From Enhydrobacter aerosaccus (GTDB taxonomy: Bacteria; Pseudomonadota; Alphaproteobacteria; Reyranellales; Reyranellaceae): a DNA stretch of 64,000 nucleotides. Below the pieces are notes generated by a model. The model was not told where the DNA came from. It did not search any database and saw nothing but the letters and a program-made list of their open reading frames with translations. The stretch covers positions 1-64,000 of the forward strand of contig CAIKZO010000006.1 in assembly GCA_903832005.1 (NCBI GenBank). The letters are read 5' to 3'. Positions 1-8,122 of this stretch are shown here, piece after piece. Both the position numbers and the translations under genes were made by a program. How positions within the stretch are numbered: position 1 is the stretch's first letter; each line of letters begins with the position of its first letter.

Positions 1-53
1 GGAGCGCGCCACTCCAGTGGCGCATCATGAGCGCCACTGGAGTGGCGCGCTCC
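1..53. repeat. 23-bp perfect inverted repeat (hairpin)
   Basis: Bases 1-23 and 31-53 are exact reverse complements around a 7-base loop (ATCATGA). It could be a Rho-independent-style stem for a gene to the left (no T-run follows) or a palindromic repeat unit. It begins at the first base of the window, so the arms may extend further left. It lies just upstream of the ribosome binding site of the first gene, so a stem in the mRNA could also affect that gene. Confidence 0.85.
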
Positions 54-68
54 AATGAGGAGGAAACG

Positions 69-953
69 ATGGCCATAAAGGTCACGCCGCTTACGACCTT
101 CATCGGCGGCTGCATGACAGGAATAGATGTTCGCCGGCCGCTCACTCCCGACGAAGTCAAAGCCGTCGACGCCGGCATGGACAAGCATGCCGTGCTGGTG
201 CTGCCCGGCCAGGACATCACCGACGAGCAGCAGATCGAATTCACGCGCAACTTCGGCCCGTTGCAGAATGGCGCCAACGCGACCCTGAAACGGCCGGAGC
301 TGCGGCTCGATCCCGCCTTCGCCGACGTGTCGAACATCGGCAAGGACGGACAGATGCTGGCGCGCGACGACCGCCGCCGCATGGCCTCACTGGGCAACCG
401 GCTCTGGCATTCCGACGCTTCGTTCCGCGTCATCCCGGCGCGCTACTCGATCCTGAGCGGCCGCATCGTGGTGAGCGAGGGCGGCAACACCGAATTTGCC
501 GACATGCGCGCAGCCTACGACGCGCTCGACGCGAAGACCAAGGCCGAGATCGACGGGCTGATCACCGAGCATTCGCAGATCTTCTCGCGCGAGCAGCTGG
601 GCTTCACCGAATACCTGCCCGACGAGCGCGCCATGATGAAGCCGGTGCGCCACCAGCTGGTGCGCACGCATCCGACGAGCGGCCGCAAGTCGCTCTTCCT
701 GTCCGCCCATATCGGCGGCATCGTCGGCTGGCCGCGGCCCGAGGCGATGTCCTTCATCCGCGACCTGATCGAGCACGCGACGCAGGAGCAGTTCGTCTAC
801 TCGCACAAGTGGACGCAGCACGATCTCGTCATCTGGGACAACCGCGCCACGATGCATCGCGTGCGCCGCTACGACGACATGGCCCTGGTGCGCGACCTGC
901 GCCGCACCACGACCAAGAGCGATGGCCCAACGACCGAGCAGGAGGCGGCCTAG
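69..953 (+). CDS. TauD/TfdA-family Fe(II)/2-oxoglutarate dioxygenase
   Basis: A 294-residue protein of the usual family length. Enzymes of this family couple 2-oxoglutarate decarboxylation to hydroxylation of a small organic acid such as taurine, an alkyl sulfate or an aryloxyacetate. The metal triad is visible as H114 and D116 in WHSDASF and H263 in TMHRV. Arginines in RDLRR near residue 278 fit the 2-oxoglutarate carboxylate clamp. I chose the ATG at 69 because GAGGAGG lies 5 bases upstream (57-63). The in-frame ATG at 27 sits in the loop of the preceding hairpin and has no such site. The gene is tail-to-tail with the next minus-strand gene, with no spacer. The substrate cannot be told. Two further family members lie at 24912 and 61705. 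Confidence 0.9.
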   Translation: MAIKVTPLTTFIGGCMTGIDVRRPLTPDEVKAVDAGMDKHAVLVLPGQDITDEQQIEFTRNFGPLQNGANATLKRPELRLDPAFADVSNIGKDGQMLARDDRRRMASLGNRLWHSDASFRVIPARYSILSGRIVVSEGGNTEFADMRAAYDALDAKTKAEIDGLITEHSQIFSREQLGFTEYLPDERAMMKPVRHQLVRTHPTSGRKSLFLSAHIGGIVGWPRPEAMSFIRDLIEHATQEQFVYSHKWTQHDLVIWDNRATMHRVRRYDDMALVRDLRRTTTKSDGPTTEQEAA

Positions 954-1688
954 TCAGAAAGGGACGGAAACGCCGCGCCTGGTGAAGCGACGCAATTCTC
1001 TCGTCTCGATCTCGCAGGTGAAGTATCCGTCCGCGTATCCCTGCATGTAGCCGAAATCGAAAAGCAGGCCGGCGTCGCGGACACTCCACGCACTCGATCT
1101 CAACGAATCAACGAAAGAGTCCGGAGGGTTGCCTTCAAAACCGGAAGCGCTTCTTCCTCCCCGCTCCAGGTGTTGCCAGCAGAAGGTCGCCACGGCAACT
1201 ACGTCGACCAATTCATCGAGCCGCACAGCTTTCCCCGTGACTGCGTCGATGTTGAGAGTATTGCTTCCAGCGCTTCCGTGGGCTCCGCAGCAAACCCATT
1301 GCCGGGTCGCCGCCGACAACAGGTGGGGTGATCGATAGAAGACAGCGGACAGCATCTCGTCGTGATTGCCGGCGGGTGTCAAATCGACATCGCCCGAGAA
1401 GGCCATGGTGGCCGATAGTTGACCGATCCAATCGTTGTACTTTTGTTCGGCCGCGCTCTTCGCCGGATCGAAGGCGGCGTATGTCGCGTAGATATTGACC
1501 CCTTTGCGCGGATCGTTCCGACGGCGATCGACGACCTTCAACGCACCGCAGCCGCTCCCGATGATCGATGCGTTTTCAGACGGGCGGCCCAACGCGTCGG
1601 CCCCTTTCCCGACTTTGACGCAATCGGCCGCGTGTGCCGTCAGGGGCAATAGCAACACTGCGAACGTGAGGAGCAAACGAAATGTCAT
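954..1688 (-). CDS. exported DUF3298/RsiV-PdaC-like protein
   Basis: A 244-residue protein with a clear signal peptide (MTFRLLLTFAVLLLPLTAHA) and probable cleavage after AHA. The central stretch GAHGSAGSNTLNID, then TGKAVRLDEL, and the end motif YMQGYADG-YF resemble the DUF3298/PdaC-C fold of periplasmic proteins such as RsiV and PdaC: a G-AHG turn, a D-x-x-TGK-L-L strand and a C-terminal FxPY-like motif. Several cysteines (C38, the WVCCGAHG pair and a later TFCWQ) may form disulfides. The start at 1688 is chosen for the signal peptide; the open frame extends further upstream. It converges with the dioxygenase, ending directly next to it. The molecular role is unknown. Confidence 0.6.
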   Translation of the reverse strand: MTFRLLLTFAVLLLPLTAHAADCVKVGKGADALGRPSENASIIGSGCGALKVVDRRRNDPRKGVNIYATYAAFDPAKSAAEQKYNDWIGQLSATMAFSGDVDLTPAGNHDEMLSAVFYRSPHLLSAATRQWVCCGAHGSAGSNTLNIDAVTGKAVRLDELVDVVAVATFCWQHLERGGRSASGFEGNPPDSFVDSLRSSAWSVRDAGLLFDFGYMQGYADGYFTCEIETRELRRFTRRGVSVPF

Positions 1689-1741
1689 TTCACCAACTCT
1701 GCCTGTAGACTGCGGCAAAAGAAACGGCCCTGAGGAACGCC

Positions 1742-2269
1742 ATGACCGTTCTGCCCAAGCGAAAGACGCCCGCTCGCGGCTTGGCCGTCGTGGCGGCACT
1801 CGCCTTTGCCTTCTGCGCGGCGACCGCCTCCGCGCGCGTTCTGCGGCAGCCGGAAACAGGCGATCCGGCGCTCGAGGTCGAGATTCCCGACGACTGGATC
1901 GCGTCCAAGGACAAGAGCGCCAATCTCATCGTTCGCAGCGCCGACAGCTCGGCGGCCTTCGCGCTGAATGTCCTCACGAACAGCAGGCCTCTGGACGTGC
2001 TCGCGCGCGCCGTGTTCGCGGCCCAGAAGATCAGCCAGGTCCCCGACAGCCGGCCGGGGTCGATCGCCGGGCATGCCGGGCTCTCCTACGATTGGACGGT
2101 CGCCACTCCCGGCAAGTCCACGGTCCACATGACGCTGACCCTGGTCCAAATCGATCCGACGCACGTCGCGAACGCCACCAAGGTCCTGGCCGACATCAGT
2201 TCTGCTGAAACGCGCCAGATCGCCAACTGGATCGCGCAGGACCTGCGGATCGCGGCCGCCTCGCACTAA
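1742..2269 (+). CDS. hypothetical exported protein
   Basis: A 175-residue protein with a basic N-terminus, a hydrophobic Ala-rich segment (about residues 14-31) and an ASA-R cleavage-like site, so it is probably exported to the periplasm. The mature part (EIPDDWIASKDKSANLIV and on) looks like a small alpha/beta domain of the kind annotated as PsbP/MOG1-like or DUF1795 stress-response folds, but I cannot place it firmly. AGGAACGCC precedes the ATG. It is 20 bases upstream of the aldo/keto reductase and possibly co-transcribed. Function unknown. Confidence 0.65.
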   Translation: MTVLPKRKTPARGLAVVAALAFAFCAATASARVLRQPETGDPALEVEIPDDWIASKDKSANLIVRSADSSAAFALNVLTNSRPLDVLARAVFAAQKISQVPDSRPGSIAGHAGLSYDWTVATPGKSTVHMTLTLVQIDPTHVANATKVLADISSAETRQIANWIAQDLRIAAASH

Positions 2270-2289
2270 TTTCCCCACGGAGAACACAG

Positions 2290-3315
2290 ATGTCCCTTCC
2301 GAAGCGCCGTATCGGCAAGACCAAGCTCGAGGTCACGACCCTCGGTCTCGGCGGTGCGCCCATGGGCGGCTTTCGCGCCACCATCTCCGACGCCGACGCG
2401 GCATCTCTGGTCGACACGGCCTGGCAGGACGGCGTGCGCTACTACGACACCTCGCCGTTCTATGGCTACGGCCGCAGCGAGCTGCGCATGGGTGCTGCCT
2501 TGCGCAACAGGCCGCGCGACGAGTTCGTGTTGTCCACCAAGATCGGCCGCATCCTCCATCCGATGAAGCCCGGCGAGAAGAAGGCTGCCGACTTCCGCGA
2601 GAACGGCCTGCCGGGCTTCGCGCCCGAGTTCGACTACACCTACGACGGCGTGATGCGCTCGCTCGAACATTCGCATCACCGCCTCGGCATGGCGAAGATC
2701 GACATCGCGCTGATCCACGATGTCGACTTCTGGACGATCAAGGACCGCGACGTGCTGAACCACCGCTTCAAGACGGTGATGGATTCGGGCTACCGCGCGC
2801 TCGACGAGCTGCGCAAGGCGGGCGTTATCGGCGCGATCGGCGTCGGCATCAACGAGAGCGACACCAGCCTGCGCTTCATCCAGGCCGGCGACTTCGACTG
2901 CATGCTGCTGGCCGGCCGCTACACCTTGCTCGAGCAGGGCGGCCTCGCCGAATTCCTGCCCGAGTGCATCAAGCGCAACGTCTCGGTGATCCTGGGCGGA
3001 CCGTACAATTCCGGCATCCTCACCGGCGGCGTAAAGCCCGGCGCCACGCACGACTATGTGCCGGCCGCGCAGCCGCTGATCGACAAGGCGATGAAGATCG
3101 AGGCGGTGTGCAAGCGGCACAATGTCGAGCTGGGCGCCGCCGCCATGCAGTTCCCGCTGTTCCATCCCGCCGTCGCCGCGGTGATCCCGGGCGCGCTCGC
3201 CGTGCGCGAGGTGAAAGAGAACGTGGCCCGCATCGGCGCTAAGATACCGTCCGACCTGTGGAGCGAGCTGAAGCGCGAAAAGCTTCTCGAAGCCGACGCG
3301 CCCACACCGAACTAG
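2290..3315 (+). CDS. aldo/keto reductase
   Basis: A 341-residue AKR-fold oxidoreductase that would interconvert an aldehyde or ketone and an alcohol with NAD(P)H. The AKR catalytic tetrad can be followed: D and Y in YYDTSPFYGYG (about residues 51-61), K in STKIGR and H in ALIHDVD. The architecture and the N-terminal RRIGKTKLEVTTLGLGGAPMGG are typical of the D-threo-aldose/L-fucose dehydrogenase subgroup (COG0667), so an aldose or lactone pathway is plausible. GGAG lies upstream of the ATG. Its stop codon overlaps the stop of the minus-strand Rieske-reductase gene. Confidence 0.88.
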   Translation: MSLPKRRIGKTKLEVTTLGLGGAPMGGFRATISDADAASLVDTAWQDGVRYYDTSPFYGYGRSELRMGAALRNRPRDEFVLSTKIGRILHPMKPGEKKAADFRENGLPGFAPEFDYTYDGVMRSLEHSHHRLGMAKIDIALIHDVDFWTIKDRDVLNHRFKTVMDSGYRALDELRKAGVIGAIGVGINESDTSLRFIQAGDFDCMLLAGRYTLLEQGGLAEFLPECIKRNVSVILGGPYNSGILTGGVKPGATHDYVPAAQPLIDKAMKIEAVCKRHNVELGAAAMQFPLFHPAVAAVIPGALAVREVKENVARIGAKIPSDLWSELKREKLLEADAPTPN

Positions 3316-4838
3316 AGCGCGCCAGTCTCCATCGCGCGCTCGGCTTTCAGGCTGTCGAGGTCGGTCTCCTTGATTGAAGCAACCGCCAGCACCTTGCCGT
3401 CGCGCTTGAAGCGCACGACACAGTCTCCGTTCGCGACGTCGCCCTCGATCGCTGTTTCGTCCCATTTGTCAGCGTGGCCGACATAGTTGACGGCCTGATC
3501 GTAGTGCAGGCTCCAGAAGAACGGCACGGCTTCATATTTGACGCCCTGCCCCAGCATGTTGCGCGCGGCGGTCTGGCCCTGGCGCTCGGCCACCACCCAA
3601 TGCTCGACGCGGATCGCCTCGCCGCTGTGACGATCAGGCCAACGCGCGATGTCGCCCGCGGCGAAGATTCCGGGGGCGCTGGTTTCGAGATGCTCGTTCA
3701 CGAGCACGCCCTTGTCGACCTCCAGTCCGGCCTTCTCCGCGAGGCCCAGCCGCGGCTTCACGCCGATACCGACCACGACGAGATCGGCGTCCAGCGTCTT
3801 GCCGCTCTTCAGTGTGACGTTCTTGTCGGAGATCGCCGTCACCTCGTCTTCGAGATGGAAGACGACGCCATGTTTCTCATGGGTCTTGCGCACGAAGTCG
3901 CCCAGTTCGCGGCCGAGCACCTTCTCGAGCGGCCGCGCCTCCGGCGCCACGACATGGACGTCGAGCTTGCGCGCCCGCAGCGAGGCCGCGACCTCGAGAC
4001 CGATGAAGCTCGCGCCGATGACCACGACCCGCTGGGCCTTGTCCGCCACGGCGATGATCGCCTTGGCATCGGTCATCGATCGCAGCACATGGACATGCGA
4101 CCTGTCCGCGCCCGGCACCTTGAGGCGGACCGGCTTGGCGCCCGTCGCCAGCAGCAGCCTGTCGAAAGCGATGTGTTCGCCCGACGCCAAGGTCACCTTG
4201 CGCGCCTTGGGATCGATCGCGGTGACTTCGGTGCCGAGCCTCAAATCGATCAACTGCTCCGTGTAGTATTCGGGCGGCTTCATCGGCATCCAGTAGGCTT
4301 GCGCGGTGCCCGCCAGGAAATCCTTCGAGCAGTTGGGCCGGTCGTAGGGGGCTGCCTTGTCGGCGGACAGCAGGATGAGCTCGCCGCCGAAGCCTTCCCG
4401 CCGCAACATTTCCGCCGCCGCAAAGCCCGCCCCGCCACCGCCGACGATGACGATGCGGTGAGGCTCGTCCTCCGAGGGCTCGCGCACCGGCGCGGCCTTG
4501 GCCTTTTCACGCACGATCACGCGGCCGTCGCGCTGCTCGACCTTCCAGCACGCCACTGGATTGATCGCGGGCGGCGCCACCGCCTCGCCGGTGCGCAGGC
4601 TGAAGCAGGCATGATGCCAGGGGCAGCGCACGGTATCGCCCACCAGCAATCCCTGGGCGAGCGGACCGTTATAATGCGAGCAGGTGGCGCCGATGGCGAA
4701 AATCTCGCTGCTGCGGCGGGCCACCAGCACCGCCTCGCCACCGACATGGCCCTCGATCATGCCGCCGTCCGCAATTTCGCCGAGCGCGATGCCCTGCGTG
4801 AGATCGAGTCCCTTTGGCTTGTTTTCTTCAGCGCTCAT
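3312..4838 (-). CDS. Rieske-ferredoxin reductase fusion (copy 2)
   Basis: A 508-residue fusion. Residues 5-112 form a Rieske [2Fe-2S] domain with ligands C53-S-H55 and C72-P-W-H75. Residues 127-430 form an FAD/NAD(P)H pyridine-nucleotide-disulfide reductase with dinucleotide-binding glycines GGGGAG at 133-138 and a second Rossmann VVIGASFIGLEVA. The tail (FFWSLHYDQAVNYVGHAD) is a ferredoxin-reductase C-terminal dimerisation domain. This is the layout of AIFM3/Nfrl-type proteins, which pass electrons from NAD(P)H through FAD to a Rieske centre. It is a tandem paralogue of the gene 19 bases upstream, and the matching N-terminus MSAE fixes the start. No terminal oxygenase subunit lies nearby, so its electron acceptor is unknown. 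Confidence 0.88.
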   Translation of the reverse strand: MSAEENKPKGLDLTQGIALGEIADGGMIEGHVGGEAVLVARRSSEIFAIGATCSHYNGPLAQGLLVGDTVRCPWHHACFSLRTGEAVAPPAINPVACWKVEQRDGRVIVREKAKAAPVREPSEDEPHRIVIVGGGGAGFAAAEMLRREGFGGELILLSADKAAPYDRPNCSKDFLAGTAQAYWMPMKPPEYYTEQLIDLRLGTEVTAIDPKARKVTLASGEHIAFDRLLLATGAKPVRLKVPGADRSHVHVLRSMTDAKAIIAVADKAQRVVVIGASFIGLEVAASLRARKLDVHVVAPEARPLEKVLGRELGDFVRKTHEKHGVVFHLEDEVTAISDKNVTLKSGKTLDADLVVVGIGVKPRLGLAEKAGLEVDKGVLVNEHLETSAPGIFAAGDIARWPDRHSGEAIRVEHWVVAERQGQTAARNMLGQGVKYEAVPFFWSLHYDQAVNYVGHADKWDETAIEGDVANGDCVVRFKRDGKVLAVASIKETDLDSLKAERAMETGAL

Positions 4839-4857
4839 GGAACCGTAACGTTCGCCG

Positions 4858-6381
4858 CTACGGTTTGGCTGCGCCTTCCATTTCCGCCTCGACCTTGAGG
4901 CTTTCGACGTCGCGGTAGATCGAGGCGGCCGCCAGCACGCGCCCCTTGCGCTTGTAGCGCACGAGGCAATCGCGGCCCATGACATCGCCGTCGATCGCTA
5001 TTTCGTCCCAGCTCTCGGCATGGCCGACATAGTTGATCGGCACGTCGTAGTGCTGACTCCAGAAGAACGGCACGTCGGCGAATTTTTGGCCCTGGCCCAG
5101 CATGTTGCGCGCGACAGCCTGGCCATGCCGCTCGGCCACGTTCCAATGCTCGGCGCGGATGCTCTCGCCGGTGACGCGATCGGGCCAGCGCGCGATGTCG
5201 CCCGCGGCAAAGATGCCCGGCGCGCTGGTCTCGAGGTATTCGTTCACGACTACGCCGCGATCGAGCGTGAGGCCAGCGCGCTCGGCGAGACCAAGACGCG
5301 GCCTGACGCCGATACCTGCCACGACGAAATCCGCCGTCAGCACCGTGCCGCCCTTGAGCGTGACCTTGCCGTCCTCGATCGAGGTCGCGGTCTCGCCCAG
5401 ATGGAAGACGACGCCGTTCTCCTCGTGGATCCTGCGCACGAAGTCACCCAGCTCAGGCCCCAGCACGCGCTCGAGCGGCCGCTGGCCGGGGGCCACCACA
5501 TGGACCTCGATCTTGCGCGCACGCAGGGCGGCGGCAACCTCGAGCCCGATGAAGCTTGCGCCGATCACGACCGCGCGTTTGGCCGTCGCGGCCGAGGCGA
5601 TGATTGCCTGGCAATCGGCCAGCGAGCGCAGGACATGGACATGGGGCCGATCCGCGCCCGGAATATCGAGCCGCACCGGCTCGGCGCCTGTCGCCAGCAG
5701 GAGCTTGTCGAACGGAAGGCTGTCGCCACCGGCGAGGGTCACCTGCCGCGCTTTGGGATCGATCGCGGCGACGTCGGCGCCCAGCTTCAGGTCGATCGAC
5801 TTGTCCTTGTAGAAATCCGGCGACTGCAGCGGCATCCATTCCGCGGGCGCCGTGCCCGCCAGCATGTCCTTGGAGCAGTTGGGCCGGTCGTAAGGCGCCG
5901 TGTCGTCGGCCGACAACAGAGTTACGCTACCGGTGAAGCCCTCGCGCCGCAGCATCTCCGCCGCGGCGAAACCGGCGGCGCCACCACCGACGATAACGAC
6001 GCGATCTGGTTTCGCCTTCGCGCTCTTCTTTGCAGCTGCTTCGATCTTGCCGCGCACGAACACCTTGCCGTCCTGCTGCTCGACCTTCCAACACGGCACC
6101 GGATTGAACGCAGGCGCGCCCAACGCCTCGCCGGTACGCAGGCTGAAGCAGGCGTGATGCCAAGGGCAGCGCACGGTGTCGCCGATCACGAGACCATCGC
6201 CCAGCGACGCACCGTAGTGCGAACAACTAGCGCCGATCGCAAAGAATTCGTCGGCCCGACGCGCCAGCACCACCGGATCGGCGCCGACATGTCCTTCGAT
6301 CATTCCGCCATCAGGAATATCGCCGAACGCGACACCTGCAGAGAGGTCGGGGCCTTTTGCCTTGAGCGGTTCGGCGGACAT
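4858..6381 (-). CDS. Rieske-ferredoxin reductase fusion (copy 1)
   Basis: A 507-residue first gene of the tandem pair. The Rieske ligands C53, H55, C72 and H75 occupy exactly the same positions as in the downstream copy. The reductase part has GGGAAGFAAAEML, a second NAD(P)H Rossmann VVIGASFIGLEVAAALRARK, FAD motif FAAGDIARWP and a C-terminal HYDVPINYVGHAESW domain. GGAGAG precedes the ATG. The two copies align almost without gaps over their whole length and look roughly 65-75% identical by eye, so they arose by duplication but have clearly diverged. The gene is divergent from the amidohydrolase trio across a 68-base region that probably holds both promoters. Expected role: NAD(P)H-dependent electron donor to an unidentified oxygenase. 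Confidence 0.88.
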   Translation of the reverse strand: MSAEPLKAKGPDLSAGVAFGDIPDGGMIEGHVGADPVVLARRADEFFAIGASCSHYGASLGDGLVIGDTVRCPWHHACFSLRTGEALGAPAFNPVPCWKVEQQDGKVFVRGKIEAAAKKSAKAKPDRVVIVGGGAAGFAAAEMLRREGFTGSVTLLSADDTAPYDRPNCSKDMLAGTAPAEWMPLQSPDFYKDKSIDLKLGADVAAIDPKARQVTLAGGDSLPFDKLLLATGAEPVRLDIPGADRPHVHVLRSLADCQAIIASAATAKRAVVIGASFIGLEVAAALRARKIEVHVVAPGQRPLERVLGPELGDFVRRIHEENGVVFHLGETATSIEDGKVTLKGGTVLTADFVVAGIGVRPRLGLAERAGLTLDRGVVVNEYLETSAPGIFAAGDIARWPDRVTGESIRAEHWNVAERHGQAVARNMLGQGQKFADVPFFWSQHYDVPINYVGHAESWDEIAIDGDVMGRDCLVRYKRKGRVLAAASIYRDVESLKVEAEMEGAAKP

Positions 6382-6449
6382 GGTGCTCTCCGGTGTTTGC
6401 CCGAAACGTCTCCGTGCGCGATGATCATGGCCCGGAGGAGAGTGAGAAC

Positions 6450-7277
6450 ATGAAGATCATCGACGCGCAGGTCCATATCTGGTCGCAGACAGTCACTCCA
6501 CCGACCGGCAAGCATCGCAAGGTCTCCCAGGTGACCGCCGAGGAGATGCTGAAGGAAATGGATGAGGCCGGCGTCGATGCAGCGCTCATCCATCCGCCGA
6601 TCAGCTGGGATCCCAACGCGCAGGTCATCGCGCTGGAAGCCGCGAAGAAATATCCAGATCGTTACGCCGTCATGGGCCAGTTCGATCCCAAGAAGCCCGA
6701 GAACAAGAAGTTGATCCACGGCTGGCGCAACCAGCCCGGCATGATGGGCCTGCGCTGGGCGCTGCTGCAGCCGGAAGAACAGAAGCTGCTGCACGAAGGC
6801 GCGCTCGACTGGATCTGGCCGGAAGCTGCGAAGGAAGGCCTGGCCATCGGCATGATGGGCGGCATCTTCCTGAAGGAGTTTCGCGGGATCGCCGAGCGCT
6901 ATCCGGACTTGAAGCTGATCCTCGATCACTGCGGCCTGAACCGGCATGGCCAGGACGCCGAGGCCTTCATCCATCTCGACGAGATGCTGGCGCTCGCCAA
7001 GCTGCCCAACGTCGCGGTGAAGGCCACCGGCGCGCCGCATTACTCGACGCAGCCTTACCCGTTCAAGAACATTCAGGACGGGCTGCACCGCATCTTCGAC
7101 GCCTACGGACCCGACCGCATGTTCTGGGGCACCGACATCACCCGCATGCCCTGCACGTATCGCCAGTGCGTCACCTTCTTCACTGAGGAGCTTCCGTGGC
7201 TGAAGGGCCAGGACCTCGAGAAGGTGATGGGCCGCGCGCTCACCAAGTGGATCGGCTGGGACTACAAGTTCGCATGA
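6450..7277 (+). CDS. amidohydrolase-family protein (tandem copy 1)
   Basis: A 275-residue TIM-barrel amidohydrolase (PF04909/COG3618 type: lactonases, 2-pyrone-4,6-dicarboxylate hydrolase, decarboxylases). The N-terminal metal motif reads IDAQVHIW, with Q7 where the usual HxH has its first histidine and H9 kept. H160 in LDHCGLNR and D229 in WGTDITR match the later histidine and the catalytic aspartate. CGGAGGAGAG precedes ATG 6450 at good spacing; the in-frame ATG at 6393 would add an unlikely leader. First of three tandem paralogues of the same length; the stop overlaps the next start (ATGA). Confidence 0.85.
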   Translation: MKIIDAQVHIWSQTVTPPTGKHRKVSQVTAEEMLKEMDEAGVDAALIHPPISWDPNAQVIALEAAKKYPDRYAVMGQFDPKKPENKKLIHGWRNQPGMMGLRWALLQPEEQKLLHEGALDWIWPEAAKEGLAIGMMGGIFLKEFRGIAERYPDLKLILDHCGLNRHGQDAEAFIHLDEMLALAKLPNVAVKATGAPHYSTQPYPFKNIQDGLHRIFDAYGPDRMFWGTDITRMPCTYRQCVTFFTEELPWLKGQDLEKVMGRALTKWIGWDYKFA

Positions 7278-8101
7278 AGATTATAGACGCCCAGGTCCAT
7301 GTCTGGTCGCAGGCAGTCAAGATGCCGGGCGACGGGCATCGCCAGATCACGCGTTACACGCCCGAGGATCTGATCGCCGAGATGGAGGCGGCCGGCGTCC
7401 ATGGCGGCTCGCTCCATCCGCCCGGCAGCTGGGACCCGACCTCGAACGCCTACGCAATCGAGGCGGTGAAGAAGTATCCCGACCGCTTCGCGATCATGGG
7501 TTGGTTCCCGCCGGAGAACCCTGAGAACGTGAAGCTCATTCCCGGCTGGAAGAAGCAGCCCGGCATGAAAGGCATTCGCATGGCGCTGCTCTATGGCGAG
7601 CAGCCGGCGATGGTGAAGGACGGCCGGCTCGATTGGCTGTGGCCTGCGGCCGAGAAGGCGGGCGTGCCCTTCTCGACGGTGGCCAGCATGTTCCTGAAGA
7701 AGTTTCGCTGGATCGCCGAGACGCATCCGAACCTGAAACTCATCATCGATCACTGCGGCCTCAACCGGCTTGCCAAAAACGCCGGCGCCCTCTCCGATCT
7801 CGACGAGGTCGTGGCGCTGGCCAAGCTGCCCAACGTGGCGCTGAAGGCCACCGCCGTGCAGGCCTATTCGACCGAGACCTATCCCTACAGGAACATGCAC
7901 GACGCGCTGCATCGCCTGTTCGACGCCTTCGGTCCCGACCGGATGTTCTGGGGTACCGACATCACCCGCATGCACTGCACCTATCGCCAGTGCATCACGC
8001 TCTTCACCGAGGAGCTGCCGTGGTTGAAGGGCGAAGACCTCGAGAAGGTCATGGGCCGCGGGCTGGCCAAGTGGATCGGTTGGGATTTCAACTTCGCATG
8101 A
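7274..8101 (+). CDS. amidohydrolase-family protein (tandem copy 2)
   Basis: A 275-residue paralogue that is collinear with copy 1 without net indels. The same IDAQVHVW start (Gln in place of the first metal histidine), IIDHCGLNR and WGTDITRMHC are present. It uses ATG 7274, which overlaps the previous stop by 4 bases, so translation is probably coupled. The active-site loop differs from its neighbours (FSTVASMFLKKF against MGGIFLKEF and LQAGVFLPKF), hinting at different substrates. Unknown lactone, carboxylate or amide substrate. Confidence 0.85.
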   Translation: MKIIDAQVHVWSQAVKMPGDGHRQITRYTPEDLIAEMEAAGVHGGSLHPPGSWDPTSNAYAIEAVKKYPDRFAIMGWFPPENPENVKLIPGWKKQPGMKGIRMALLYGEQPAMVKDGRLDWLWPAAEKAGVPFSTVASMFLKKFRWIAETHPNLKLIIDHCGLNRLAKNAGALSDLDEVVALAKLPNVALKATAVQAYSTETYPYRNMHDALHRLFDAFGPDRMFWGTDITRMHCTYRQCITLFTEELPWLKGEDLEKVMGRGLAKWIGWDFNFA

Positions 8102-8122
8102 AGATCATCCCATGAAGATCAT
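8098..8122 (+). repeat. duplicated start-codon sequence
   Basis: The 11-mer ATGAAGATCAT occurs twice, 14 bases apart, at 8098-8108 and 8112-8122. The first copy overlaps the stop of amidohydrolase copy 2 and would encode only MKIIP before a stop. The second is the real start of copy 3. It looks like a scar of the tandem gene duplication. Confidence 0.8.

Noticed and set aside
27..68. Earlier start for the first dioxygenase at ATG 27
   Set aside because: The codon lies in a hairpin loop, the added residues encode the palindrome, and the strong GAGGAGG site favours ATG 69.
3315..3341. Hairpin GAGCGCGC/GCGCGCTC at the convergent gene ends
   Set aside because: Arms of 8 bases within coding sequence and GC-rich background; no T-run, so it is not a convincing terminator.
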